Shown in pieces: positions 50,595-57,895 of a stretch of DNA of 64,000 nucleotides. The position numbers were made by a program, and so were the translations under genes. Location: NCBI RefSeq assembly GCF_051055405.1, contig NZ_CP167068.1, forward strand, positions 2,666,001 through 2,730,000, read 5' to 3'. Numbering within the stretch: position 1 is the first letter of the stretch; every line of letters begins with the position of its first letter. The stretch comes from Pseudolachnospira sp051055405 (GTDB lineage: Bacteria > Bacillota > Clostridia > Lachnospirales > Lachnospiraceae). The notes under the pieces are model-generated. The model worked only from the letters and a program-made list of their open reading frames with translations, made no database searches and was not told where the DNA came from.

Positions 50595-51455
50595 ATGAAT
50601 ATGTCGAATCATATCCTTGCAACTTGCAGGCATCTTGTCTTTTCTTTGTGTAATGCCATTCCGAATTCTCATCCCTGCTGGGAATTCATGTATATTCTGC
50701 ACGGCAGCTGCGAATTTTCTTGCGGGTTGGCGAAGGAAACCTTGTATGCCGGAGACTTGTGTATTATTGCGCCTCATACCATACATATGTTTAATCACCA
50801 AGAAGAGCACACAGATATCTTAAACCTGCTTCTATCGGCAGATTCCGTTTCTACCGAAAATATTCCAGCGGAAGCAAGATATTTTTGCGGAAGTTATCAG
50901 ACATACCTTCCCTTCCTTTGCAATGGTTTAGAATTGATGGAATCCGAATCATGGGGCAGCAAGGAGCAGAAGGAGTTGATGCAGTATCATCAAGTGCAGC
51001 TATTCTGTATTCTTTTTCAAGATATTCTAAAAAAGAATCTCTGCCATTTCCATCGTTTTGAACAAAATACGCTGGTATCTGAAGTCTTTGCCTATGTAAA
51101 AGCGCACTACAATGATGACATATCGCTTATCCAGCTTTCCAAAAAGTACTTTATTAGCCCATCTTATTTAAACAAGCTATTTCGGAAATATGCCAATGTC
51201 CCTCCTTTTGAGGCGATCATCCGTTGCCGACTGTACCAGGCGGCTCTACGCTTAGTCGATACACAGGAAAGCATCCAGCAGATTGCTTTTCAGTGCGGCT
51301 ATAACAATGTCGCCGTATTCACCAAGCTTTTTACCCAGAGAAACCACTGCTCTCCCAGAGAATATCGCAGGCGGTACTCTCGACTGTTTCAAAAAGAAAT
51401 CTATTCCTCTCCTTCCCAAGATTACGACGTGCTGCTAAAACGTCGAATCCTGTAA
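50595..51455 (+). CDS. AraC-family regulator with cupin-like domain
   Basis: About 286 residues. The N-terminal half is a cupin-like sensor (HPCWEFMYILHGSCEFSCG, LYAGDLCIIAPHTIHMFNHQ), the C-terminal half a double helix-turn-helix (ISLIQLSKKYFISPSYLNKLF and IQQIAFQCGYNNVAVFTKLF). The start is uncertain: ATG 50595 has AGGA before it and gives a normal length; an in-frame ATG at 50505 has no ribosome site. It lies 170 bases after the TRAP terminator, so it is separately transcribed; sensing the TRAP substrate is a guess from position. Confidence 0.85.
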   Translation: MNMSNHILATCRHLVFSLCNAIPNSHPCWEFMYILHGSCEFSCGLAKETLYAGDLCIIAPHTIHMFNHQEEHTDILNLLLSADSVSTENIPAEARYFCGSYQTYLPFLCNGLELMESESWGSKEQKELMQYHQVQLFCILFQDILKKNLCHFHRFEQNTLVSEVFAYVKAHYNDDISLIQLSKKYFISPSYLNKLFRKYANVPPFEAIIRCRLYQAALRLVDTQESIQQIAFQCGYNNVAVFTKLFTQRNHCSPREYRRRYSRLFQKEIYSSPSQDYDVLLKRRIL

Positions 51456-51473
51456 CTCGTTTCAAGAAACTTT

Positions 51474-52247
51474 TTATTTGTTGTCTTCTTCATAATAAAC
51501 TGCCAGCGCATCCCGCAAAAAATCCGTAGCGCCGGGAGCGATCTGGTCATAATAAGCGCGGAAACGTTCGTCCGCCGCATACATCTCCCCCATGTTTCGA
51601 TGCGCTTCCTTGGAATAAATCCCATCCGGCCAGAACAGGCAAAGCCATTTCCGGTGCAGCTCGCAGACCTCCATCGCCAAAGGCCCTGCCGGATTGCCGG
51701 TCTCTACGGCCTGGCGCAGCAAATCTTTTATCGCCTCTTCCAACTGCCTTTGCTCTTTCCACTGTTCTTCACTCATACTGCCAAATTTCTCATTTGCCGC
51801 TTCCATGGTTTCCTCGCCAAAGTTTTCCCTTAGCTCTTTTCCATACGTTTCTTCATTTTCCTGGAGCATCCTCCGTTTGAAACCCTCAAATTTCTCTTCA
51901 TCTCTCATAACAACTTCTCCTTTCAGAGAACGGATAGTGTGGTTGACATTGGCAATCAACGCCTCCAACCGTTCTTTTTTTTGCTGTAAGGCAAGCAAAT
52001 GGCCCTTCAACGCTTGCTCCTGGTCAAACTCCGACGATGCCAAAACATTCCGAATTTCTTTCAGGCTCATCTCCAATTCCCGGAAAAAAAGGATCTGCTG
52101 CAAGCGGTCCACTTGAGCCTGAGCGTAAAGGCGGTATCCTCCCTCGCTTACTCTCTCCGGTTTCAACAATCCAATTTCATCATAATACCGTAAAGTACGG
52201 GGGCTAACGCCAGATATCGCCGCCAACTGGCTTACTGTGTATTCCAT
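51474..52247 (-). CDS. MerR-family regulator with TipAS domain
   Basis: 257 residues. Residues 1-70 are a MerR helix-turn-helix (YTVSQLAAISGVSPRTLRYYDEIGLLKP), followed by a dimerisation coiled coil (about 75-115) and a C-terminal TipAS domain (about 130-255, with LHRKWLCLFWPDG and MGEMYAADERFRAYYDQI), which in TipAL binds thiopeptide and other antibiotics. It likely activates genes when a drug is bound. It is divergent from bioB; both promoters lie in 52248-52441. No drug pump lies next to it. Confidence 0.92.
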   Translation of the reverse strand: MEYTVSQLAAISGVSPRTLRYYDEIGLLKPERVSEGGYRLYAQAQVDRLQQILFFRELEMSLKEIRNVLASSEFDQEQALKGHLLALQQKKERLEALIANVNHTIRSLKGEVVMRDEEKFEGFKRRMLQENEETYGKELRENFGEETMEAANEKFGSMSEEQWKEQRQLEEAIKDLLRQAVETGNPAGPLAMEVCELHRKWLCLFWPDGIYSKEAHRNMGEMYAADERFRAYYDQIAPGATDFLRDALAVYYEEDNK

Positions 52248-52343
52248 TTTCTCACCTCCAAAATCAGTATAAGGGTTTCCGCAACGGCAAAGTCAAGTGC
52301 TATTTTCTTTTAATCATAAAAAAATTTTTCTCAGCCTCTTTAC

Positions 52344-52376
52344 AATGTAAACTTATATTTAATATATGTTGACATT
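52344..52376. promoter_or_regulatory. BirA-like operator before bioB
   Basis: AATGTAAAC (52344-52352), 15 bases, GTTGACATT (52368-52376): an inverted repeat with one mismatch, resembling the two-half-site operators bound by bifunctional biotin repressors (BirA). The right half site contains the bioB -35 box. Confidence 0.7.
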
Positions 52377-52397
52377 ATCTTATTCTCCTTCTATACT
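52369..52397 (+). promoter_or_regulatory. Promoter of bioB
   Basis: TTGACA (52369-52374), 17 bases, TATACT (52392-52397): near-consensus sigma-A promoter overlapping the operator, so repressor binding should block it. Confidence 0.88.
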
Positions 52398-52441
52398 AGA
52401 CCAAAAGAGAACAATACTTTAAGAATCTGAGGTAATCAAGC

Positions 52442-53446
52442 ATGAAACTCGTCACAGATCTAAAACAAAAAATACTGGCTGGCGGCGAAATCTCCCGTTC
52501 CGAAGCCCTTGCCTTACTGGAAGTCCCCCTCGAAGAGCTGACCGCCGCAGCAGATGAAATTCGCAAAAATCAGTGCGGCAACGCTTTTGATTTATGTACC
52601 ATTGTCAATGGGAAATGCGGCAAATGTTCCGAAGACTGCAAATATTGCGCCCAAAGCTCCTACTATTCTACCGCCTGCGAAGAAACGTATCCCCTTCTTC
52701 CGGCGGAAATTATCGTAGCCGAGGCCAAGCGAAACGCCGAGCGCGGCGTACTGCGCTATTCGATCGTTACCTCCGGAAAGCGCCTTTCCGATCCGGAGAT
52801 CAATCAAATGTGCGAAACCATTCGGGCCATAAAAAAAGAGACCTCCATTGAGGTCTGCGTCTCTTTCGGCCTTTTAAATGAAGAGCAGTTTCGCCGTCTC
52901 CAAAAGGCCGGCGCTTCCCGGGTGCACTGTAACTTAGAATCTTCTCCCCGCTATTTTCCTGAGGTCTGCACCACCCACACCTATGAAGAAAAAATCGAGA
53001 CGTTAAAAGCAGCTAAACGCGCCGGTCTTTCCATCTGTTCCGGCGGAATTCTCGGCCTGGGCGAGACGCCGGAAGATCGAATCGATTTGGTTTTGACCGC
53101 CCGCGAATTGGGCGTAACATCGCTTCCGGTCAATTTGCTAAATCCGATTCCCGGAACCCCTTACGAGCACAATCAACCGCTTACCAAGGAGGAAGCCTGC
53201 CGTTTCATCGCTATCTTTCGCTTCCTGATACCCCGTGCCTCCATCCGTCTGGCCGGAGGCAGAGGGCTGCTAAATGATCAGGGACGTTCCTGCTTTCAAA
53301 GCGGCGCCAACGCGGCTATCTCCGGAGATATGCTAACCACCGCGGGCATCTCCATCGAAACAGACCACGCGCTATTGGCCGGCCTTGGCTACCGCGTACA
53401 ACTTCCGGAAAGTGAAACGATGTCGTCCAGGTCTTCCGGCTTTTGA
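52442..53446 (+). CDS. bioB: Biotin synthase
   Basis: 334 residues; radical SAM enzyme that inserts sulfur into dethiobiotin. The radical SAM cluster is CSEDCKYCAQ, preceded by LCTIVNGKCGKC. YSIVTSGKRLSDPEI, VHCNLESSPRYFPEVCTTHT (read as NLESSPRYFPEVC), GLGETPEDRIDL and IRLAGGRG with the second-cluster arginine follow. GAGG precedes the ATG. No bioA, bioD or bioF is nearby, so it may serve to use imported dethiobiotin. The 3' end overlaps the convergent phosphatase gene by 58 bases. Confidence 0.96.
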   Translation: MKLVTDLKQKILAGGEISRSEALALLEVPLEELTAAADEIRKNQCGNAFDLCTIVNGKCGKCSEDCKYCAQSSYYSTACEETYPLLPAEIIVAEAKRNAERGVLRYSIVTSGKRLSDPEINQMCETIRAIKKETSIEVCVSFGLLNEEQFRRLQKAGASRVHCNLESSPRYFPEVCTTHTYEEKIETLKAAKRAGLSICSGGILGLGETPEDRIDLVLTARELGVTSLPVNLLNPIPGTPYEHNQPLTKEEACRFIAIFRFLIPRASIRLAGGRGLLNDQGRSCFQSGANAAISGDMLTTAGISIETDHALLAGLGYRVQLPESETMSSRSSGF

Positions 53447-54009
53447 TTACATGCGCGGATACAAAAACCATCTTCCCCATTGCCTTCCAGAATGCTGACA
53501 CCTCCGTTATAAAGCTTTGTCTTTCCTGTTCCAACTGCAAAATCGGAAAGCCCGGCCAGCAACACGTTGATCGCCGCCCCGTGGGACACAACCGCAGCGG
53601 CGGCGTCATTCTTTGCGGCAATTTTAAAAATCGCCTGTTTCATCCGCTCTAGCACCTCAGAAAAAGGCTCCATTCCGCCGGCATCTTCGCTTGCCGATAA
53701 AGAAAAATAACTGCTCCGATCGGAAACGCACTTTCCAGAAAATTCTCCCAGATCGCGTTCGATCAACTCCGGCATCACCCGTACATCCTCCGGAGTTAGG
53801 CCTGCCCATGCTGCAATCTCCTTCCCTGTATCCACCGCTCTTTGCAGCGGACTGGTATAGACCGCCGTAATGCCCCGTCCTGCCAGAGCCTTCCCGCACG
53901 CTTTGGCCTGGGTGATACCCGCGTCATTTAAGGGGACGTTCTCTCTACCCTGGAAACGCATTTGCCGGTTCCAATCGGTCTCCCCGTGACGAATCAAATA
54001 AATTTTCAT
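53389..54009 (-). CDS. Histidine phosphatase family protein
   Basis: 206 residues with the phosphoglycerate-mutase fold: catalytic IYLIRHGETDWNRQMRFQG, VYTSPLQRAVDTGKEIA, the acid E-R-D-L-G-E-F-S-G segment and VVSHGAAINVLLAG with the second histidine. Candidates are alpha-ribazole phosphatase (CobC) or a broad phosphatase; the sequence does not decide. AAGGAG precedes the ATG at 54009. It is 11 bases after the nuclease gene and probably in the same transcript. Confidence 0.9.
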   Translation of the reverse strand: MKIYLIRHGETDWNRQMRFQGRENVPLNDAGITQAKACGKALAGRGITAVYTSPLQRAVDTGKEIAAWAGLTPEDVRVMPELIERDLGEFSGKCVSDRSSYFSLSASEDAGGMEPFSEVLERMKQAIFKIAAKNDAAAAVVSHGAAINVLLAGLSDFAVGTGKTKLYNGGVSILEGNGEDGFCIRACNQKPEDLDDIVSLSGSCTR

Positions 54010-54020
54010 AATCTCCTTCG

Positions 54021-54953
54021 CTATCTCTTCGCTTTCCGGTATCCAGCGTCGATGGCCTCTTGTTCCGTATGGAAAATAACCAAATTTTTTGAGTCTGCCA
54101 TTTCTTCGTAAGCCGCCTGGCCAGGACAATGGTACACCTTGGACCGCGAATTTCCCCTGATTTCTACCTGGGTGTGATCGGACTCTGATTCCGCGCCGCT
54201 CTCTAACCTGCTCTCTCCGGTTGCATAGTCAATCTGAATTCCCGGCTGTACATTATAGACAAACACATGGAAACAAATGCCTTCGCCCGCGTCTTCCACC
54301 GAGTACGCTTCCATTTGCACTCCTTTTGCCAACAGATCGTCTCCTTCAAAAACCGGCGTCACCCGGTAAAGCACATGGAAATCGGTTTCCTTTACATAGT
54401 CCGCAACCATGTTCTCAAAAGGGAGCATCCCCTCCACATTCATATACCGCGTTCCCGTTATCAGATTCTTTTCATTTGCATTCTCCGCCGTCAACTGGTA
54501 ACCAATCAAATGGCAGCGGTTATATAAATATTTTCCCTCTACAATATCATACTTTGCCGTGTGCCACCCTGTGGGTTTTACCCGCCCAATGTTTCCCCGT
54601 TCTTCCACCGGCATTAAATCCTGACCGACATTGGCGTAGGCGCTCCCGCATCTTCCCATGGCGTCCAGCTCGCTATATTGCTCAAAGGAATCTTCCGTCA
54701 TCTCATCTTCCTCAAAATCCGGTTGATTTCCTTCCAGTACTACGTATGGCTCTCCGCTATATTCCGGAATTTCGGAAATAGAAAAAAATTTTTCTTCATC
54801 CGGATCCTGGATGGCCCGCGAAGAAACCTCTTTCGACTCATATCCCTGTTCTTGATCGTTTTGCAGAGATAGTCCCGCCGGTTTACAGGCAGCGATAAAG
54901 ATGCAGCAAATCAGAAATAGCGCAAGGAAAGAGCTCCTTTGTGCTTTCTTCAT
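54021..54953 (-). CDS. EndA-like DNA/RNA non-specific endonuclease, lipoprotein
   Basis: 310 residues. A signal peptide with lipobox FIAAC puts C23 as the lipid anchor. The nuclease domain (about 60-210) has LDAMGRCGSAYANVG, GWHTAKYDIVEGKYLYNRCHLIGYQL with the catalytic histidine in NRCHLIG, and NLITGTRYMNVEGMLPFENMV. A C-terminal Ada-like metal-binding module follows (GNSRSKVYHCPGQAAYEEM, HTEQEAIDAGYRKAKR). Relatives include competence nuclease EndA. Role outside the cell, DNA uptake or scavenging, is inferred. Starts overlapping the preceding gene by 4 bases. Confidence 0.9.
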   Translation of the reverse strand: MKKAQRSSFLALFLICCIFIAACKPAGLSLQNDQEQGYESKEVSSRAIQDPDEEKFFSISEIPEYSGEPYVVLEGNQPDFEEDEMTEDSFEQYSELDAMGRCGSAYANVGQDLMPVEERGNIGRVKPTGWHTAKYDIVEGKYLYNRCHLIGYQLTAENANEKNLITGTRYMNVEGMLPFENMVADYVKETDFHVLYRVTPVFEGDDLLAKGVQMEAYSVEDAGEGICFHVFVYNVQPGIQIDYATGESRLESGAESESDHTQVEIRGNSRSKVYHCPGQAAYEEMADSKNLVIFHTEQEAIDAGYRKAKR

Positions 54954-55369
54954 ATCCTTTCCGCCTTTACATAAAATTCTTCCGTAATCTTTTCATGAGA
55001 GACGCCTGAAAACTCCTGCGCCTCTACTTTTTTCCACTGAGACAAGTCCAAATCCAGGTAAAAATCCGCCGGATATTTTCGATTCCACCAAAAGACAAGG
55101 AGCCCTTCCAGTTTTTCCTGAACCGGCTCCAAGCATTCCGTCTCCACCAGACAGTAGTCCCCTTGACCGGCCTTTCCCACAAAATCAGGATCAACCGCAA
55201 TCTCGACTTGCTCCAAAGCGCCATATACCGGATAAGAGTACGAGTTCATCCATACTTTTTTCCCTCTGCAAATCCGCCCGATTCTATCCGTCACGGCTAA
55301 ATCACGGCTTTGGCGCCTGTGATTAAAAAGCATCCCCCTGCTTTCATCTAAACAAACAATCGCAATCAT
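54950..55369 (-). CDS. Hypothetical protein, ribonuclease Z-annotated type
   Basis: 139 residues beginning MIAIVCLDESRGMLFNHRRQSRD, a small protein seen next to or in front of nuclease genes in Lachnospiraceae and sometimes named ribonuclease Z, though it has no metallo-beta-lactamase motif. Further features are WMNSYSYPVYG, DYCLVETECLEPVQEKLEG and LFWWNRKYPADFYLDLDL, with no membrane helix. Function unknown. It overlaps the nuclease gene by 4 bases, which argues for a shared job. The start follows GAAGGAAG. Confidence 0.75.
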   Translation of the reverse strand: MIAIVCLDESRGMLFNHRRQSRDLAVTDRIGRICRGKKVWMNSYSYPVYGALEQVEIAVDPDFVGKAGQGDYCLVETECLEPVQEKLEGLLVFWWNRKYPADFYLDLDLSQWKKVEAQEFSGVSHEKITEEFYVKAERI

Positions 55370-55405
55370 TGAAAAAACTTCCTTCAAATCACAGTAAAAG
55401 CAAAG

Positions 55406-55762
55406 CTATTCCTGCAGCATCCGAATGGAGCTTGTCACCCGCTCATAATCCACTTTCACTTGCTGAAACGCCGGTTCAATATCCTCTCCATATTCATGGC
55501 GGTCTCTCAACACATCCGACAGTACGCTGGCGGAATGGTAGAGGATGGTGATCGAAAGATTCTGACTGATTCCCTTCAAGGTATGAGCCGCCCGGAAAGC
55601 CTCTTCTATATTTTTCTCTTCCAAAGAGCTGCAAAGCAATGCATAGCTCGGATCATTCAGCACCTTAAGCAAAAATTTTTGAATTCTTTCATCGGTTCTC
55701 AAACGCCCCGCCACATCTTCATAATCGGCTCCCATCGCGTCATAACATTCTTTTACCGTCAT
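55406..55762 (-). CDS. Hpt phosphotransfer protein
   Basis: 118 residues, single Hpt domain: AFRAAHTLKGISQNLSI carries the phospho-accepting histidine at about residue 59 with the following L-K-G. It should pass phosphate from the hybrid kinase to the response regulator encoded just upstream. It starts 49 bases after the REC-HD-GYP-GGDEF gene, with AAAGGAG before the ATG. Confidence 0.93.
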   Translation of the reverse strand: MTVKECYDAMGADYEDVAGRLRTDERIQKFLLKVLNDPSYALLCSSLEEKNIEEAFRAAHTLKGISQNLSITILYHSASVLSDVLRDRHEYGEDIEPAFQQVKVDYERVTSSIRMLQE

Positions 55763-55811
55763 CTTACAACCGCTCCTTTTCTTCCAATTTCTAATCGTCC
55801 CGCATGAACCC

Positions 55812-57848
55812 TTATTTTAAAAGCTCTTCCGGCGTTCCGCTCCAAAAGCGATAGCCATTCCGTCCTCCACGTTTTACGGCATACATCGCTTCATCCGCTC
55901 GATTGAATAAAGTCTCATAATCCTCGCCGCCCTTTGCGGAACAAGCGATTCCCATGCTAATCCGCACTTCACATTCCTTATAAGTTCCGCACACATTCTC
56001 AAAAATTCGTTTTACCGGCAGTTCCACCTTGTCTCGATATTCCAGAAAGACAACGAACTCGTCTCCGCCCATACGGACAGCCAAGTCTGTGCTTCGGATA
56101 CTTCTTTTTACCGTATCCGCCACATACTTTAGCACTTCGTCGCCAAACCAATGCCCATACTGGTCATTGATCTGCTTAAAATTATCAATGTCAAAAAAGA
56201 TCAGCGCACAATTTTTCCCATCCTGTTCCGATAAAAGCAGAGAAATCTGGCGTTTTGCCGCTTTATGATTTAGCAGTCCGGTCAAAGAATCATGATCCGC
56301 TCGCATCTGAAGATCCTGAACTTTCTCCACTTCATCCTGGATATCTACGATCTTCCCGATAGCGCCCTCATATTCCGGCGTTTCCTTGTCTACCCACAAG
56401 GAACGGCAGATCACCTTGCTCCACCGCTTCACGCCATTGATATTTAAGAGATATTTTTTCTCTATCACCGGCTTCTCCGGAGTCGTATTCTTCAACTGTT
56501 CCAGCAGATGTTCAAAGTCTTCCTTGCAAAACATCTGGCTCCCAAATACGCTCTCCCTCGGATTTAAGATGGTTTCTGGAAGTCCAAGATACTTCGCTCC
56601 CCACTCGGAAAGAATCATCACTTCCGGCACCGTCGCCACATATTCAAATTGAATTTCCTGGGACAGCGCCGCGAAAAACTGGTATTTCATCCGCTCGTGT
56701 TCCAACAGTCGAAGCGATTTTTCCGATATATCCACTTTTCCGCTCTCCATCATCCGTTCCACAGAATCCAACACTTCATTCTCCGAATGATGCCCTAGAG
56801 AGACCACGTTCAATTCTTTTTTTAAAGTCGCTTCGATATCCGTCAAGCATTCCAGCAAGAGTGGGTTGAACGTTCCACACTCGCCGTTTAGGATCATCTG
56901 CACTGCCTTTTCATGGGAAAAAGCATCCTTATAGACGCGTTTACTGGTCAGCGCATCATAGACGTCCGCCAAAGCTACCACTTGCGCGGCAATCGGAATC
57001 TCCTCTCCTTTTAGACCATCCGGGTATCCCCTGCCGTCATAGCGCTCGTGGTGCCACCGGCAAATCTGGTACCCATACTGAATCAAAGGCTCCTTCCCCC
57101 GGAACGGAATGCAGCTCAAAATTCGGGCGCCTTCCTCCGAGTGAGTTTTCATCACCGCAAACTCTTCCTCGGTTAATCTGCCCGGCTTATTCAGAATCTC
57201 CGATGGCACCGCAATTTTTCCAATATCGTGAAGAGCGGACGCATTACAAATCAGAGAGACGTCCTTTTGAAACGCGGCATACCGATCTGTTTTTTCAAAA
57301 AGCCTCTTTAACAGCAATTCGGTAAAGGTATAAATGTGGAGCACGTGCAGGCCGCTTTCCCCATTTCGAAATTCCACCAGATTGGACAAAATTTCAATCA
57401 TCAAACGATTGTCTTTTTCTTTTTCATATACTTGATCCACAACAATCTGAGACAACCTTTGCTGCTTTGCCGCAACCATAATGGTGCTGGAAACGCGGCG
57501 CTGTACAATTCGTTCGTCAAAAGGCCTGCTGATATAATCCCACACTCCCAGATCATACGCTCGTTCCACATACGTGGGAACCGTCTCGGCGGAAATCATA
57601 ATGACAGGAATATTTTTGATCCAGCCATTCTTATTCATGACCGCCAGCATTTCAAAGCCATCCATCACAGGCATTACAATATCTAAGAGTATCAGGCAGA
57701 TTTCATGGGCGTGATTATGTAGAATCGCCACCGCTGCCATTCCATTTTCCGCCTCGATAATATCAAAGTCGTTGGAAAGCATATCCGCCAACAGAGAACG
57801 GTTGATTTCTGAATCGTCTACAATCAAAATTTTTTTATCGGAACTCAC
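55812..57848 (-). CDS. REC-HD-GYP-PAS-GGDEF cyclic-di-GMP protein
   Basis: 678 residues: receiver (1-120, LILLDIVMPVMDG with the phospho-aspartate and SRPFDERIVQRR), HD-GYP phosphodiesterase (about 150-345: ALHDIGKIAVP, HSEEGARIL, HHERYDGRGYPDG), PAS (about 385-500) and GGDEF cyclase (about 510-670: SLTGLLNHKAAKRQ, FFDIDNFKQINDQYGHWFGD and RMGGDEFVVF). Both catalytic motifs are intact, and an RSTD inhibitory site lies five residues before GGDEF. It can in principle make and degrade cyclic-di-GMP under phosphorelay control. The start is GTG after GAAAGGAAG. Confidence 0.93.
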   Translation of the reverse strand: MSSDKKILIVDDSEINRSLLADMLSNDFDIIEAENGMAAVAILHNHAHEICLILLDIVMPVMDGFEMLAVMNKNGWIKNIPVIMISAETVPTYVERAYDLGVWDYISRPFDERIVQRRVSSTIMVAAKQQRLSQIVVDQVYEKEKDNRLMIEILSNLVEFRNGESGLHVLHIYTFTELLLKRLFEKTDRYAAFQKDVSLICNASALHDIGKIAVPSEILNKPGRLTEEEFAVMKTHSEEGARILSCIPFRGKEPLIQYGYQICRWHHERYDGRGYPDGLKGEEIPIAAQVVALADVYDALTSKRVYKDAFSHEKAVQMILNGECGTFNPLLLECLTDIEATLKKELNVVSLGHHSENEVLDSVERMMESGKVDISEKSLRLLEHERMKYQFFAALSQEIQFEYVATVPEVMILSEWGAKYLGLPETILNPRESVFGSQMFCKEDFEHLLEQLKNTTPEKPVIEKKYLLNINGVKRWSKVICRSLWVDKETPEYEGAIGKIVDIQDEVEKVQDLQMRADHDSLTGLLNHKAAKRQISLLLSEQDGKNCALIFFDIDNFKQINDQYGHWFGDEVLKYVADTVKRSIRSTDLAVRMGGDEFVVFLEYRDKVELPVKRIFENVCGTYKECEVRISMGIACSAKGGEDYETLFNRADEAMYAVKRGGRNGYRFWSGTPEELLK

Positions 57849-57895
57849 AAATATACTTCCTTTCTAGACTAAGAAAACGTTCTTCTTTCTCCCAA

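Noticed and set aside
54950..55369. True ribonuclease Z
   Set aside because: The protein is only 139 residues and has no HxHxDH metal motif.
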